Shown here piece after piece: positions 16,668 to 25,460 of a stretch of DNA of 64,000 bases (within the stretch, counting starts at the first letter, position 1; the number at the start of each line of letters is the position of its first letter). Made by a program: the position numbers and the translations under genes. Under the pieces are notes generated by a model. It was not told where the DNA came from, did not search any database, and saw nothing but the letters and a program-made list of their open reading frames with translations. The DNA is taken from assembly GCF_900112355.1 (NCBI RefSeq), contig NZ_FOLM01000011.1, positions 1 through 64,000 of the forward strand, written 5' to 3'. Origin of the DNA: Streptomyces aidingensis (GTDB lineage: Bacteria; Actinomycetota; Actinomycetes; Streptomycetales; Streptomycetaceae).

Positions 16668-17056
16668 GGCGTTCGGCTTTCATGGTGCCGACATCTCGCA
16701 CTAGCATCGCGAACCCCCATGTCATCTGCGCCACCATGGAGACATTCCAGATGTACACGTGCTGGCGATGTGATGTCCAGCACAATCGACCGAAGGTCCG
16801 ATCGGATCCGATGATGTCCATGTGGCCCGTGGGATTCCGGCCCGACAGGCCGGACCGGAACAAGGTTGGCGGAAAAGGGACGCTTGTACAGCAAGAGGCG
16901 GTCGACTGATCGGGGGGCCGTACGGGCACCGCTCCGGATCCTGGCCGGTCCGGGGGCACCCGCCCGTCCGTCCGCAACCGACCGCCTGTCCGCCCCGGGC
17001 GGCTGTGGCCCGGGGGTGAATTGCCCATTCCCCGGCGGAGGGAAGGACAAGCGCGC
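16668..17056. other. Intergenic region, 389 bp, divergent promoter zone
   Basis: It separates the leftward SpoIIE-like gene and rightward prim-pol gene. GC is visibly lower near 16700-16870. It holds overlapping palindromes TCCGATCGGA and ATCGGATCCGAT (16797-16812). I see no convincing gene. Short ORFs here lack Streptomyces codon bias. Confidence 0.6.
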
Positions 17057-17851
17057 ATGCGTGATTTCCTCGGAAGGCGGAGACGACGCGGGGCCCGTCC
17101 GGTGCCCGGCGAATCGGCCCTGATCTGTGCATCCCGCTGGCACTGGCCGGTGGTGCCGGGGGCCGGATTCCTGCCGAACGGCAACTGCCGGTGCGGGCGG
17201 CTGGACTGCTCGCCGCCCGGTGCCCACCCGCACGATCCCGGCCTGCTGGCCGCCACCACCGACACCCGGATGGTGGGCTGGTGGTGGGACCGCCGCCCGC
17301 AGGCCCCGGTGCTGCTGGCGACCGGCGGCGCGGTCTGCGCGATCAGCCTGCCCGCGGCATCCGCGATGCGCGCGGTGACCGAACTCGACCGGCGGGGGCG
17401 GCGCACCGGGCCGGTGCTCGCGGCCGACGGCCGGATCGCCATGCTGGTGGCGCCCTATGAGCGGCCCGAGCTGGGAGAGCTGCTGTGCGCCCTGATGACC
17501 CGCGGCGCGGCGCCCGGCCGCCGGCGCCGCGGTTCCGCCCGGGGCATCCCGGGGGAGCCGGGGGAGCCGGGGGAACGGGAGCGGCCGGACGAGGCCGCCG
17601 CGGAGCCGCCGGAGCCCGCCGGGGCGGCGGGCGGTCCGCCCGCGGGCCTGCGCTTCCACGGGCCCGGCGGCTATCTGCCGCTGCCCCCGGCGCCCGGCCA
17701 CGGCACCGGGCCGGTGCACTGGCTGCGCCCGCCCCGCCCTCGGCCGGTGTGGCTGCCGCGCGCCGCCGACCTGCTGGACGTGCTCGTCGCCGCGGACCGG
17801 ACCACCCCCGGCACCGGCACCGGTACCGGCACCGGCACCCGGCTGGGCTAG
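17057..17851 (+). CDS. Bifunctional DNA primase/polymerase N-terminal domain-like protein
   Basis: The protein has 264 aa from the ATG at 17057, with a GGAAGG SD. It matches the prim-pol N-terminal family common in Streptomyces: a WPVVPGAGFLPNGNCRCG start with Cys residues (CRCGRLDC), the 'HPHDPGLLAATTDTRMVGWWW' helix, 'APVLLATGGAVCAISLP', and a C-terminal 'LRFHGPGGYLPLPP' and 'LPRAADLLDVLVAA'. The single-domain form is usually annotated but not functionally proven; it lacks the helicase/primase C-terminal part found in plasmid and phage proteins. A Pro/Glu-rich disordered insert of about 50 residues interrupts it. The 3' end carries a short ACCGGC hexamer run (17811-17842). Confidence 0.8.
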   Translation: MRDFLGRRRRRGARPVPGESALICASRWHWPVVPGAGFLPNGNCRCGRLDCSPPGAHPHDPGLLAATTDTRMVGWWWDRRPQAPVLLATGGAVCAISLPAASAMRAVTELDRRGRRTGPVLAADGRIAMLVAPYERPELGELLCALMTRGAAPGRRRRGSARGIPGEPGEPGERERPDEAAAEPPEPAGAAGGPPAGLRFHGPGGYLPLPPAPGHGTGPVHWLRPPRPRPVWLPRAADLLDVLVAADRTTPGTGTGTGTGTRLG

Positions 17852-18023
17852 CCGGTTTCACCCCGGGGGGTCACGTCTGCTCCGCGCGGCGCGGGAAAGG
17901 GGGGTTACGAGCGGGAATGCGACACCGCCGAGCGGTTATCGTCCCTGCAACAGCTCGGTCACCGACCGCAGCACCGGCAGCACCGGCAGCACCATCGTTT
18001 CCGGCGAACCGCAGGGTGGCCCC

Positions 18024-18674
18024 GTGCACGAACCGACACCGCGCGCCTCCAGACTCCGGACGACCGCGTTCGCCAGCGCGGTGGCCCTGGTCCTCGGGCT
18101 GCCCCTGGCCTTTGTGACGGTCGGCGGGCCGGCCGACGGCGCCGCCCGCGATCCGCACTCCGCCGCCGAGCCCCTGCCCGCTCCCGGACCGCGCCTCCCG
18201 GGCAGCGGGCCCGGCACCATGGCCGGTGCCGGAGCGTTCTGCGGCGACGAGGTCGGCTCCCCGGAAGGGCTGCGGGCCAAGGCGTGCGTGCTCACCGAGG
18301 GCGCGGAGACCTGGAGCCGGGTCTACTGGACCAACACCTCCGGCCCCACCGGCTCGGACCCCGGCTCGGACCCCGCCGGCTCCGCCGGCGCCCTCACCGC
18401 CCGGCTGACCATGCACCGCCCGGACGGCGGCCGGGTGGAGGTCGAGTGCGCGCTGCCGTCCGACGGCGAACGGGGCACCTGCGAGACGCCGCGCGAACCC
18501 ACCGCGGCGGAGCGGCCCGGACAGCAGCCGTATCTGGCGGTGGCCGAGATCTCGGCCACCGGGGCGGGGGAGGAGGACGGCCCGGTGCTGCGCGCCGAAA
18601 GCGAACCGACTGCAAAGAACCCGGTCGCTGGCGACGGGGGATACACCAGCGACCGGGCTCACCTCAGACGGTAA
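18024..18674 (+). CDS. Secreted hypothetical protein, 216 aa
   Basis: The start is a GTG at 18024. A signal peptide (TTAFASAVALVLGLPLAFVT) precedes a Pro-rich linker and a domain with two Cys residues (AGAFCGDEVGSPEGLRAKAC) and a later pair (VECALPSDGERGTCETP), probably two disulfides. The fold appears beta-rich (WSRVYWTN, LTARLTMHRPDGGRVEVECA). Family unknown to me. The last ~20 codons overlap a strong inverted repeat (18620-18657), which might mean the gene ends in, or overlaps, an RNA element. Confidence 0.65.
   Translation: MHEPTPRASRLRTTAFASAVALVLGLPLAFVTVGGPADGAARDPHSAAEPLPAPGPRLPGSGPGTMAGAGAFCGDEVGSPEGLRAKACVLTEGAETWSRVYWTNTSGPTGSDPGSDPAGSAGALTARLTMHRPDGGRVEVECALPSDGERGTCETPREPTAAERPGQQPYLAVAEISATGAGEEDGPVLRAESEPTAKNPVAGDGGYTSDRAHLRR
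18620..18657 (-). ncRNA. Candidate small RNA or terminator hairpin overlapping the 3' end of a CDS
   Basis: The arms CCCGGTCGCTGG/CCAGCGACCGGG are perfect over 12 bp, with a 14-nt loop that is C-rich on the minus strand. On the minus strand a TTGCGA-N16-TACCGT promoter-like pair lies just upstream and GTTCTTT follows the stem, giving a compact possible sRNA of about 60 nt. It may equally be a terminator for the + strand gene. Confidence 0.35.
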
Positions 18675-18883
18675 CAACTCCCGCGCGTTTCGCAAATCCC
18701 GGACCGGCCCGATGGCCGAACTTGCCTGCCCGGGCGGGGCGTTGTGACCGGAATCACCGGCACGGACACGCTCCGGCACCATGCCCGCGCGCCCCCGCAC
18801 ACCACGCGCGCGCCCCCTGCGCGACTGCGAATCCCCGTCCCCGTGCGACGGCTGACGCCTCGTCCCGGCGGTCACCCCGGCGG

Positions 18884-19864
18884 TCAGTTCAGCGTCACCT
18901 GGCGGTTGGTCAGCCCGTTGCGCGCCCGGCGCTCCTCCGCGGTCAGCGGCGCGGTGGACGACAGCGCCTCGGCCAGCCGCTCGGCGAACACCGCGGCCGG
19001 CTTCTCGCACTCCTCCGCGGTCATCCCGGAGGGCAGGTCCCACACCGGCACCAGCAGGCCGTGCGCCCGGAAGGAGCCGACCAGCCGGGTGCCCTCGCCC
19101 AGCCCGGAGACGCCGGCCGCGTGCAGCCGCGCCAGCGCGTCCACCAGCCGGTCCTCGGCGTGCGGCATCACCCAGCGCAGATGGTTCTTGTCCGGCACCT
19201 GGCACCAGTACGCGGCCTCCACCCCGGACAGCCGCACGGTCGGGATGGCCGCCTCGTTGGCGCGCTCCAGGGAGGCGGCGACCTCCCCGGTGGCCTGCTC
19301 GGCCGAGCTCAGCCAGAACTCGAAGCCCTCGTGCACCGTCGGCTCCAGCGGCGCCCCCGGGTCCAGCAGGTCCTGAAGCCGCGGGCCGTCCGCCCCGGTG
19401 CGCCGGGCCGGGACCGGGCTGCCCGGCTCGGCCTGGAGCGAGCGCAGCAGCACATCGGCCAGGTCCCGGCTCAGGTCGCCGGTGGCGGTGTCGTTCTGCA
19501 GCGCGACCAGCACGCTGCCGTCGTCCCGGCGCAGCGCGGGCCAGGCCAGCGGCAGCACGGTGGCCAGGGAGACCGAGGGCACGTCCGCCGGCAGCCCGTC
19601 CCGCAGGGTCAGCGGGGCGGTGGCGGCGGGCACCAGCTCGCGCATGGCCACCCAGTCGCACTCACCGGGCAGTCCTTCGAAGGGGCGGCGCACGAGTTCG
19701 GTGGCGGCGTGCGCGGCGGCGCGGCCGTGGCACGCCTTGTAGCGGCGGCCCGAGCCGCAGGGGCAGGGCTCGCGGGCGCCGACGACCGGGATCTCCCCGT
19801 CGGTGCGCTGGGCCCGCTGCGGCGCGGCGGCGGCCTTGGTCTGAGGGCGGCGCTTTTTGGCCAT
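18884..19864 (-). CDS. DUF5926 family SEC-C zinc-motif protein
   Basis: The protein has 326 aa. It starts MAKKRRPQTKAAAAPQRAQR and at residues ~27-55 has the SEC-C signature (PCPCGSGRRYKACHG), a Cys/His zinc motif also found at the SecA C-terminus. The remainder (VSLATVLPLAWPALRRDDGS, PAYWCQVPDKNHLRWVMPHA-like segment) matches the conserved actinobacterial DUF5926 family of unknown function. It is cytoplasmic, with no membrane segments. The in-frame extension upstream to 19981 is Arg-rich and rejected. An HATPase gene follows upstream on the same strand, with about 190 bp between. Confidence 0.85.
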   Translation of the reverse strand: MAKKRRPQTKAAAAPQRAQRTDGEIPVVGAREPCPCGSGRRYKACHGRAAAHAATELVRRPFEGLPGECDWVAMRELVPAATAPLTLRDGLPADVPSVSLATVLPLAWPALRRDDGSVLVALQNDTATGDLSRDLADVLLRSLQAEPGSPVPARRTGADGPRLQDLLDPGAPLEPTVHEGFEFWLSSAEQATGEVAASLERANEAAIPTVRLSGVEAAYWCQVPDKNHLRWVMPHAEDRLVDALARLHAAGVSGLGEGTRLVGSFRAHGLLVPVWDLPSGMTAEECEKPAAVFAERLAEALSSTAPLTAEERRARNGLTNRQVTLN

Positions 19865-20056
19865 GACGGAAACGACTCCTGCATCGGTGCGTGTGCCGCG
19901 ATCACGGCCACGGCGGTCGGTCGGCGGTCCGGCTGACGGCCGCCACCGCATCCGGCCTTCGGCCGTCCGTCCCTCCGGCACGGACCCGGCGGCTGCTCCG
20001 TCCTGTGGCGCCGGGCCGGGCCACGGCGCCGTGCGTGAGCCTAGCCGCCCCGCCGC

Positions 20057-20503
20057 CTAGCCGCGCGACGCGGGCGGCGGCACGGAGGGCAGCACCGCCC
20101 AGACCGTGACCGCGCCGGAGGGGTCGCCCTCCAGCACACCCCAGTCGCGCGCCAGCGACCGGATGATGGTCAGGCCGCGTCCGCCGCGGGCGGTGACCGA
20201 GGGCATGCCCAGGCGGGGGCGGGTGGGCCCGCCGCCGTCCGTGACCGCGATGGTCACCTCGCCGTCCTGGTCCTGGCCCCAGGAGGCGCGCACCTGCTCG
20301 TCCTCCAGCGGCCGGGCGTGCCGGCACGAATTGCTGAGAAGTTCGGAAAGTATGAGCACCGCGTCATCGATGATCGCGTCCGACGCGCCACGGGTTCGCA
20401 AATCCTGCCGCAGCCGGCGACGCGCCTCACCCACACCGGCCGGGCCGTGGGGTACGGACATCGTCGACGACGTCGGCACCTGCCGAGTTACCACCAACGC
20501 CAC
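20057..20503 (-). CDS. HATPase_c ATP-binding protein (RsbW-like anti-sigma kinase)
   Basis: The protein has 148 aa. The GTG at 20503 sits seven bases after a perfect GGAGG, so it is preferred over an in-frame ATG at 20572. GHKL motifs are present: an N-box-like LILSELLSNSCRHA, a D-x-G region (AVTDGGGPTRP) and GGRGLTIIRSLA. Small single-domain proteins of this type in Streptomyces act as anti-sigma factors or partner SpoIIE phosphatases; targets are not known. The four sigma factors of the window are not adjacent. Confidence 0.88.
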   Translation of the reverse strand: MALVVTRQVPTSSTMSVPHGPAGVGEARRRLRQDLRTRGASDAIIDDAVLILSELLSNSCRHARPLEDEQVRASWGQDQDGEVTIAVTDGGGPTRPRLGMPSVTARGGRGLTIIRSLARDWGVLEGDPSGAVTVWAVLPSVPPPASRG

Positions 20504-20727
20504 CCCCGAGACCTCCTTTGCCCCACGCCACAGGTCAGATGCCCTCTCGACTTCGGCCGGAAACCGATGCAACCGGAACTGTTGATGTGTTTGTAATGAT
20601 CGTCACATCAAAAGGCGCAGTATTCTCACTGGCTGTGCCATGAGGCTCAACGTCCCGTAAGGACAATTGTCGGCACAACCGGACGTTTGCCCAGGCAGGG
20701 CCTTCAGAATCCGATGTCCGGGCGCCG

Positions 20728-21528
20728 TCAGGGCAGGCCGTCGAGAAGTGCACGCACCGAACGCGGGCGATTGGTGATCACGGCGTCCACGCCCAGCGCC
20801 GCGCACAGTTCCACATCCTCGGGCGCGTCCACCGTCCAGACATGCACCTGATGCCCTTCGGCGTGCGCCCGCGCCACGTAGCCGGGGTCGCGGCGCAGGA
20901 TGCGGATGCTCGGCCCGGCGATCCGGGCACCGGCCGGCAGCCGCCCGGACCGGTTCCCGGGCAGCATGAACTGCATCAGGTACACGGTCGGCACCTCCGG
21001 CGCCCATGTCTTCACCCGCTGAAGGGACCGGGCCGAAAAGCTCATCACCCGCACCGGGCCCGGCACCGGGTTCGCGCGCAGCAGCTCCAGCAGCCGCCGC
21101 TCCACCTGCCCGGCCCAGCGGGTCGGATGCTTGGTCTCGATCGACAGCCCCACCGGGCGGTCCGCCTCCGCCACCAGCCGCAGCAGCCGCTCCAGGGTCA
21201 GCACGGCCGTGCCCTCCGGATCCAGGCTGTCCGGGCTCTCCGCGCCGCCGCCCGGCGACTTCCACGAGCCGAAGTCCAGCTCCGACAGCTCGGCCAGCTC
21301 CATGGCGGCCACTGCTCCCCGCCCGTTGGAGGTACGGTTGACGCGGCGGTCATGGACGCAGACCAGATGGCCGTCGGCGGTCATCCGGACATCGCACTCC
21401 AGCGCGTCGGCACCGTCCGCCACGGCCTTGCGGTACGCCGCCAGGGTGTGCTCCGGCGCCTCCTCCGAGGCCCCCCGGTGCGCCACCACCATGATCCGGT
21501 GGCCGTCCCGCTCCCGTCGACCGCTCAT
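20728..21528 (-). CDS. Glycerophosphodiester phosphodiesterase
   Basis: The protein has 266 aa. GDPD TIM-barrel motifs are complete: VVAHRGASEEAPEHT near the start (His/Arg/Glu), 'ALECDVRMTADGHLVCVHD' (Glu, Asp, His ligands) and a C-terminal HVWTVDAPEDVELC. It hydrolyses deacylated phospholipids to glycerol 3-phosphate and alcohol. There is no signal peptide, so it is likely cytoplasmic (UgpQ type). It is divergent from the HtrA-like protease. Confidence 0.93.
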   Translation of the reverse strand: MSGRRERDGHRIMVVAHRGASEEAPEHTLAAYRKAVADGADALECDVRMTADGHLVCVHDRRVNRTSNGRGAVAAMELAELSELDFGSWKSPGGGAESPDSLDPEGTAVLTLERLLRLVAEADRPVGLSIETKHPTRWAGQVERRLLELLRANPVPGPVRVMSFSARSLQRVKTWAPEVPTVYLMQFMLPGNRSGRLPAGARIAGPSIRILRRDPGYVARAHAEGHQVHVWTVDAPEDVELCAALGVDAVITNRPRSVRALLDGLP

Positions 21529-21616
21529 CGCCTCATCGTGCCATCCGGCCCGGAGTCCGTTCGCACAGGCTTACGCCGCACTGACGTCCCGCGCGCGAAA
21601 CTCCCCACATCTCCTT

Positions 21617-21641
21617 AGGGTCGGAACAGCACTCCGACCCT
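21617..21641. promoter_or_regulatory. Inverted repeat just upstream of the htrA-type promoter
   Basis: AGGGTCGGA-N7-TCCGACCCT is a perfect 9-bp dyad. It lies about 10 bp upstream of a TACTGT -10-like box (21652-21657), so it covers the expected -35 region of the protease gene and could be a repressor operator. Confidence 0.5.
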
Positions 21642-21699
21642 TACCGACCGCTACTGTCCCTGTCCGCCCCCCCCTGATGTGCACCCGAGGAGAACCGCG

Positions 21700-23022
21700 G
21701 TGAGCACCGAGAACGACGGCACCACCGGCCGTCCGCCCGAGGGGCCCGTCCCCGGCCGGCCGGACGCGCCCCCCTCCGTCCCCACCCCTCCCGCAGCGCC
21801 CCCCTCCTCCCCGCCTCCCCCTTCTCCGCCCCCGCCGCCCCCGCCCTCGGCCGGCACCGGAGCCTGGTCCTACCCGCCCCCGCCGCCCCCGCCGGCCGGC
21901 TCGCGCCGCCGCTCCGCCCTGATCGCGGTCGTGGCCGCGCTCACCCTGGTGGCGGGCGGCGCGGGCGGCGCCATCGGATACCTCGCCGCGGACACCGCCG
22001 ATTCCGCCTCCTACACCTCCGGACCGTCCTCCACGGTGAACACCGCCGGGGGCGAGCGCACCGAGCGGCCCCCGGAGTCGGTGGCCGGGATCGCCGAGGC
22101 GGCGCTGCCCAGCGTGGTCACCATCACCGCCGAGGGCAGCGGCGAGGGCGGCACCGGCACCGGCTTCGTCTACGACGAAGAGGGCCACATCATGACCAAC
22201 AACCATGTAGTGGCCCCGGCCGAGGACGGCGGCACCCTGTCCGTCACCTTCTCGGACGGCCAGACCTACGAGGCCGAGCTGGTCGGCGGCGCCCAGGGCT
22301 ACGACGTCGCCATCCTCCGCCTGGAGAACGCCGGCGACCGCGATCTGGAACCCCTGGCCATGGGCGACTCCAGCAAGGTCGCGGTCGGCGACGCGACCGT
22401 GGCCATCGGTGCGCCCTACGGACTGTCCGGCACGGTCACCACCGGCATCATCAGCGCCAAGCACCGGCCGGTCGCCGCCAGCGACGGCCTGGGCGCGGCC
22501 TCGTACCTCAGCGCACTGCAGACCGACGCCTCCATCAACCCCGGCAACTCCGGCGGCCCGCTGCTGAACGCCTCCGGCGCGGTGATCGGGGTGAATTCGG
22601 CCATCCAGTCCAGCAGCGCCCTCGGCCAGCCGGCCGGCAGCATCGGCCTGGGCTTCGCCATCCCGATCAACCAGGCACTGCGGGTCGCCGAGGACCTGAT
22701 CGAAACCGGCGAACCGGTCTACGCGATCCTCGGCGTCTCGGTCGACATGCGGGAGACCGCCACGTCGGGCGCCCAGATCTCCACCGAGGGCGCGGAGGGC
22801 TCCGAGCCGGTGGTCGAGGGCGGCCCGGCCGACAAGGCCGGCCTCCGGCCGGGCGACGTCATCACCAAGTTCGGCGAGCGCCTGATCGACAGCGGCCCGA
22901 CCCTGATCTCCGAGATCTGGACCTACGAACCGGGCGACACCGTGGAGCTCACCTACCTCCGGGACGGCGAGCAGCACACCGCCACCGTCACCCTCGACTC
23001 CCGAGTCGGCGACAGCAACTGA
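21700..23022 (+). CDS. HtrA/DegP-type trypsin-like serine protease with PDZ domain
   Basis: The protein has 440 aa from a GTG at 21700, with GAGGAG seven bases upstream. A Pro-rich cytoplasmic N-terminus of ~70 residues precedes one transmembrane helix (SALIAVVAALTLVAGGAGGA). The protease domain has the triad His (TNNHVVAP), Asp (YDVAILRL) and Ser (GNSGGPLL), followed by a single PDZ domain (PADKAGLRPGDVITKFGERL). It should be membrane-anchored with the catalytic domain outside, degrading misfolded envelope proteins. The dyad at 21617-21641 is a plausible control site. A tRNA-Ser gene lies directly downstream. Confidence 0.94.
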   Translation: MSTENDGTTGRPPEGPVPGRPDAPPSVPTPPAAPPSSPPPPSPPPPPPPSAGTGAWSYPPPPPPPAGSRRRSALIAVVAALTLVAGGAGGAIGYLAADTADSASYTSGPSSTVNTAGGERTERPPESVAGIAEAALPSVVTITAEGSGEGGTGTGFVYDEEGHIMTNNHVVAPAEDGGTLSVTFSDGQTYEAELVGGAQGYDVAILRLENAGDRDLEPLAMGDSSKVAVGDATVAIGAPYGLSGTVTTGIISAKHRPVAASDGLGAASYLSALQTDASINPGNSGGPLLNASGAVIGVNSAIQSSSALGQPAGSIGLGFAIPINQALRVAEDLIETGEPVYAILGVSVDMRETATSGAQISTEGAEGSEPVVEGGPADKAGLRPGDVITKFGERLIDSGPTLISEIWTYEPGDTVELTYLRDGEQHTATVTLDSRVGDSN

Positions 23023-23085
23023 CCTCCCGCCGGACCGCAGACGCTACGCTGTCCCCCGTGCCGCACCACCCCACGGCGGCACCCG

Positions 23086-23172
23086 GGAGGCTTGCCCGAG
23101 CGGCCTAAGGGAACGGTCTTGAAAACCGTCGTCGGGGCAACCCGACCGTGGGTTCAAATCCCACAGCCTCCG
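23086..23172 (+). tRNA. tRNA-Ser (anticodon TGA)
   Basis: A type II tRNA of 87 nt. The acceptor arm GGAGGCT/AGCCTCC pairs fully, the anticodon loop CTTGAAA gives TGA, a long variable arm is present, and the T-arm is GTGGG-TTCAAAT-CCCAC. CCA is not encoded. Confidence 0.97.
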
Positions 23173-23198
23173 CGCAGGTCAGCAAACATGCTGATCAG

Positions 23199-23229
23199 AA
23201 GGGGCGCCCGCCAGACGCGGGCGCCCCTT
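23199..23229 (+). terminator. Terminator after tRNA-Ser(TGA)
   Basis: A 13-bp perfect stem (AAGGGGCGCCCGC arm) with a 5-nt loop, followed by CGGGGTTTATGG. Confidence 0.85.
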
Positions 23230-23569
23230 CGGGGTTTATGGTGTCTCGCCCGGTGGGGCGGTTCCCGGGGGGCCGGGGAGGCATGTGAAGTCGGTCACAT
23301 CGGGCATAAGTGGCTGGCTGCGTCAGGTATTTGCGGTGTTGCACCGGGTTACTGCAAAGTCGCACGGTCGGGCCTGGTCAGGGCGGGGCGCGGTGGCAGG
23401 GCCAAAGGCGGGGCGGGATGCGTGCCGGTGCTGATGCACAGAAGTGGAGGCAGTGGTTCCGCAAGGACTCGAAAGTGGATTCAACAATTCACCACCCAAC
23501 GCGCTTAGCTGATTGCTGAGAGCGAGGGCGCTCTCCTGGTGCGCCGACCCCACAGTAAGGAGCGCAGTG
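23230..23569. other. Upstream region of the sigma-factor operon, no gene
   Basis: A 340-bp gap. It holds GGTCACATCGGGCAT-like and AACAATTCACC-like sequences of lower GC near 23460-23510, and a small hairpin GAGAGC/GCTCTC at 23518-23535 just ahead of the SD of the first gene. I see no RNA or protein gene with support. Confidence 0.5.
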
Positions 23570-23794
23570 TTGAGCCACGATTCCGTGAACAGCGTGCTGG
23601 TCCTCGCCATCGCGCTGCGCGTGCTCGCGCCGGATGTGCGGGCCCTGGTCCGGTGGGTGCTCGGCGTCGGGGTCCGGGTGGGCGCGGATGCCCTGGCCGA
23701 GCGCCGGCAGCCGCACCGCGGCGGCAGCGGCGGCGACCGTGGCAGCCGCCGCCGGGCCGATCCGGTGCTGCACGACCACGGGAGGCGCGCATGA
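23570..23794 (+). CDS. Small hypothetical protein, 74 aa, first gene of a sigma operon
   Basis: The start is a TTG at 23570 with AAGGAG seven bases upstream; a GTG at 23567 is the alternative. A hydrophobic N-terminus (NSVLVLAIALRVLAPDVRALV) suggests a membrane-anchoring helix. The rest is basic. The last four bases (ATGA) overlap the start of the sigma factor. It might tether or modulate the sigma factor, but this is inferred from position only. Confidence 0.55.
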   Translation: MSHDSVNSVLVLAIALRVLAPDVRALVRWVLGVGVRVGADALAERRQPHRGGSGGDRGSRRRADPVLHDHGRRA

Positions 23795-24474
23795 GGACCG
23801 GCGACGACGACCGGCGGCAGCCGGACAGGGCGGTGCGCGAACTGAATGTACGGCTTCCCGCCGCCTGGCGGGGTTTCCACCAGCAGTTCTACCCGGTGTA
23901 CCTGGCGTACGCGGAACTCCAGCTCGGCGACCGGCGCGAGGCCGAAGAGCTCGTCCACCGGGTGTTCGTCCACCTCGCGGTGCACTGGAACAGGCTGATG
24001 CGTGAGGAGGCGCCGGCCGCCGCGGCCTGGGCGATCCTCAAGGCGGGCATCGCCGAGGTGCTGATATTTCTCGGCCGTGGGCCGGCGATGCCGGAGACCG
24101 CGGCGTTCCGCAAGGTCTGCCGCAAGGTGCTCAGCGATGTCCGCGACCGCTTCGCCGCTCTGGAGAGCGCGATCGGGCTCTATGCGGCCATCGCCGATCT
24201 CCCTGAACGGCAGTTCGATGTGATCGTCCTGCAGTACGTTCTCGGTCACCGCAGTCCGCAGGTCGCCCAGATCCTCGGCGTGGCGGAGGCGACCGTGCGC
24301 AGCCACCGGACGGCCGCCCGGCGCAAACTGGGCCGCGAGCTGGGACTGCACACCGACGCCGATCCTGAGGGCCCGGAAGGGCCGGTGCCCGGGGAAGCGG
24401 CGGACGGCGACGGCGGCACGGCCGGGCGGGAACCGGCAACGGAACGGGAGAGGGAGAAGGAGGGAGGAGCGTGA
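23791..24474 (+). CDS. Sigma-70 family (ECF-like) RNA polymerase sigma factor
   Basis: The protein has 227 aa from the ATG at 23791. Residues ~25-85 resemble region 2 (FHQQFYPVYLAYAELQLGDR, AEELVHRVFVHLAVHWNRL), but are degenerate. Residues ~135-185 form a good region 4 with HTH (LPERQFDVIVLQYVLGHRSP, QVAQILGVAEATVRSHRTAA). The C-terminus is a Glu-rich tail. Such divergent sigma-like proteins may bind promoters or core only weakly. It is overlapped by the genes on both sides (ATGA and GTGATG), which marks a tightly coupled operon with the small protein and the 307-aa protein. Confidence 0.8.
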   Translation: MRTGDDDRRQPDRAVRELNVRLPAAWRGFHQQFYPVYLAYAELQLGDRREAEELVHRVFVHLAVHWNRLMREEAPAAAAWAILKAGIAEVLIFLGRGPAMPETAAFRKVCRKVLSDVRDRFAALESAIGLYAAIADLPERQFDVIVLQYVLGHRSPQVAQILGVAEATVRSHRTAARRKLGRELGLHTDADPEGPEGPVPGEAADGDGGTAGREPATEREREKEGGA

Positions 24475-25394
24475 TGCGGCCGGATGACGGGCTGGACAGC
24501 CTGCTGGCGGACGCCGCCGTCCCGTTCGGCGGGGCGGGCGCCGAGGAGATCGCCGCTTCGCGACTGCGTATCGAACGGGAACTGGCAGAAGCGGCCTGGG
24601 GCCAGACACTGCACCGGGACACCGACCCCCGGCGCTTCCTGGCCCGCCCACAGGCCCCGCTGCCGGTCAGCCTGCCGGAGCAGGCGGCGCACGATCTGCT
24701 GGCCCTCTGCGCCCGGGTGATCCGGGACTCCCGGGCGGTGGGGAACATGGCCGGTCTGGTCGATTCGCCGCGGATCGAGCCGGACGGCGCGCTGACCTTC
24801 GCCTGCCTGCTGCATCTGGCGGGCAATACCGACGGCGCGCAGTTCTGGTGGCAGTTCTGCGCCGGGGCCGGCGGCTCCACGGCTGCCCTCTTCCTCTACT
24901 TGCTGCATCTCCAGCGCGGCGAGCTGCGGGACGCCCAGCACTGGGCGGCACAGGCCGCGGCGCTGGAGGAGGACGGCCCGGCGGAGCGGGACGGCGGACC
25001 GGACCGGGGGACGGGCGCGGCAGGCGGGGAAGCCGGACCGCGGCCCCGGCCCCGGGGACAGGAACAGGAACGGCAGCAGGACTGGCAGCAGGACCGGGAA
25101 CGGTCGCGGGAGCGGGACGGGGTGCGGGATCCGCTGCGGGCCTTCTATGCCTGGGACGAACCCTCCCGTCCGATGTACCGCAACGGCTTCAGCACCGTGG
25201 AATCGATGCTGCTGCGCACCCTGAGCGGCCTCGGCGCGGGCCCCGCGGACGACCTCTGGGCCCGCGGCCGGAACGGCGAGCTGGCCGCGGCCGTGCGACG
25301 CCTGGCCGTCCAGCACGACCACGACTTCGGCACCGTTCCGCGGCCCGATCCAGGGCTGGCGAGCCGCCTGGAAGTGTGCGGTGACGGCGCGTGA
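24471..25394 (+). CDS. Helical hypothetical protein coupled to the sigma factor
   Basis: The protein has 307 aa and starts at a GTG at 24471 (adjacent ATG at 24474) after AGGAGGGAGGAG. It is alpha-helical with TPR-like helical pairs (LTFACLLHLAGNTDGAQFWW, LFLYLLHLQRGELRDAQHWA), then a charged Gln/Arg/Glu-rich disordered insert (~175-225), then a further helical region. No transmembrane segment or zinc anti-sigma motif is seen. Position behind the sigma factor suggests a partner or regulator. The family is unknown to me. A structured leader and secreted-protein gene follow. Confidence 0.65.
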   Translation: MMRPDDGLDSLLADAAVPFGGAGAEEIAASRLRIERELAEAAWGQTLHRDTDPRRFLARPQAPLPVSLPEQAAHDLLALCARVIRDSRAVGNMAGLVDSPRIEPDGALTFACLLHLAGNTDGAQFWWQFCAGAGGSTAALFLYLLHLQRGELRDAQHWAAQAAALEEDGPAERDGGPDRGTGAAGGEAGPRPRPRGQEQERQQDWQQDRERSRERDGVRDPLRAFYAWDEPSRPMYRNGFSTVESMLLRTLSGLGAGPADDLWARGRNGELAAAVRRLAVQHDHDFGTVPRPDPGLASRLEVCGDGA

Positions 25395-25460
25395 AGGGAT
25401 GTGGCGGCGCACGCGAGCGGCAGGTGAGGCGCCCGGGGTTTACCGGCGGATTGTCATTCG

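Noticed and set aside
16655..16909. 84-codon plus-strand frame in the 16668-17056 gap
   Set aside because: No SD, no recognised motif and codon use unlike the neighbours; more likely promoter DNA.
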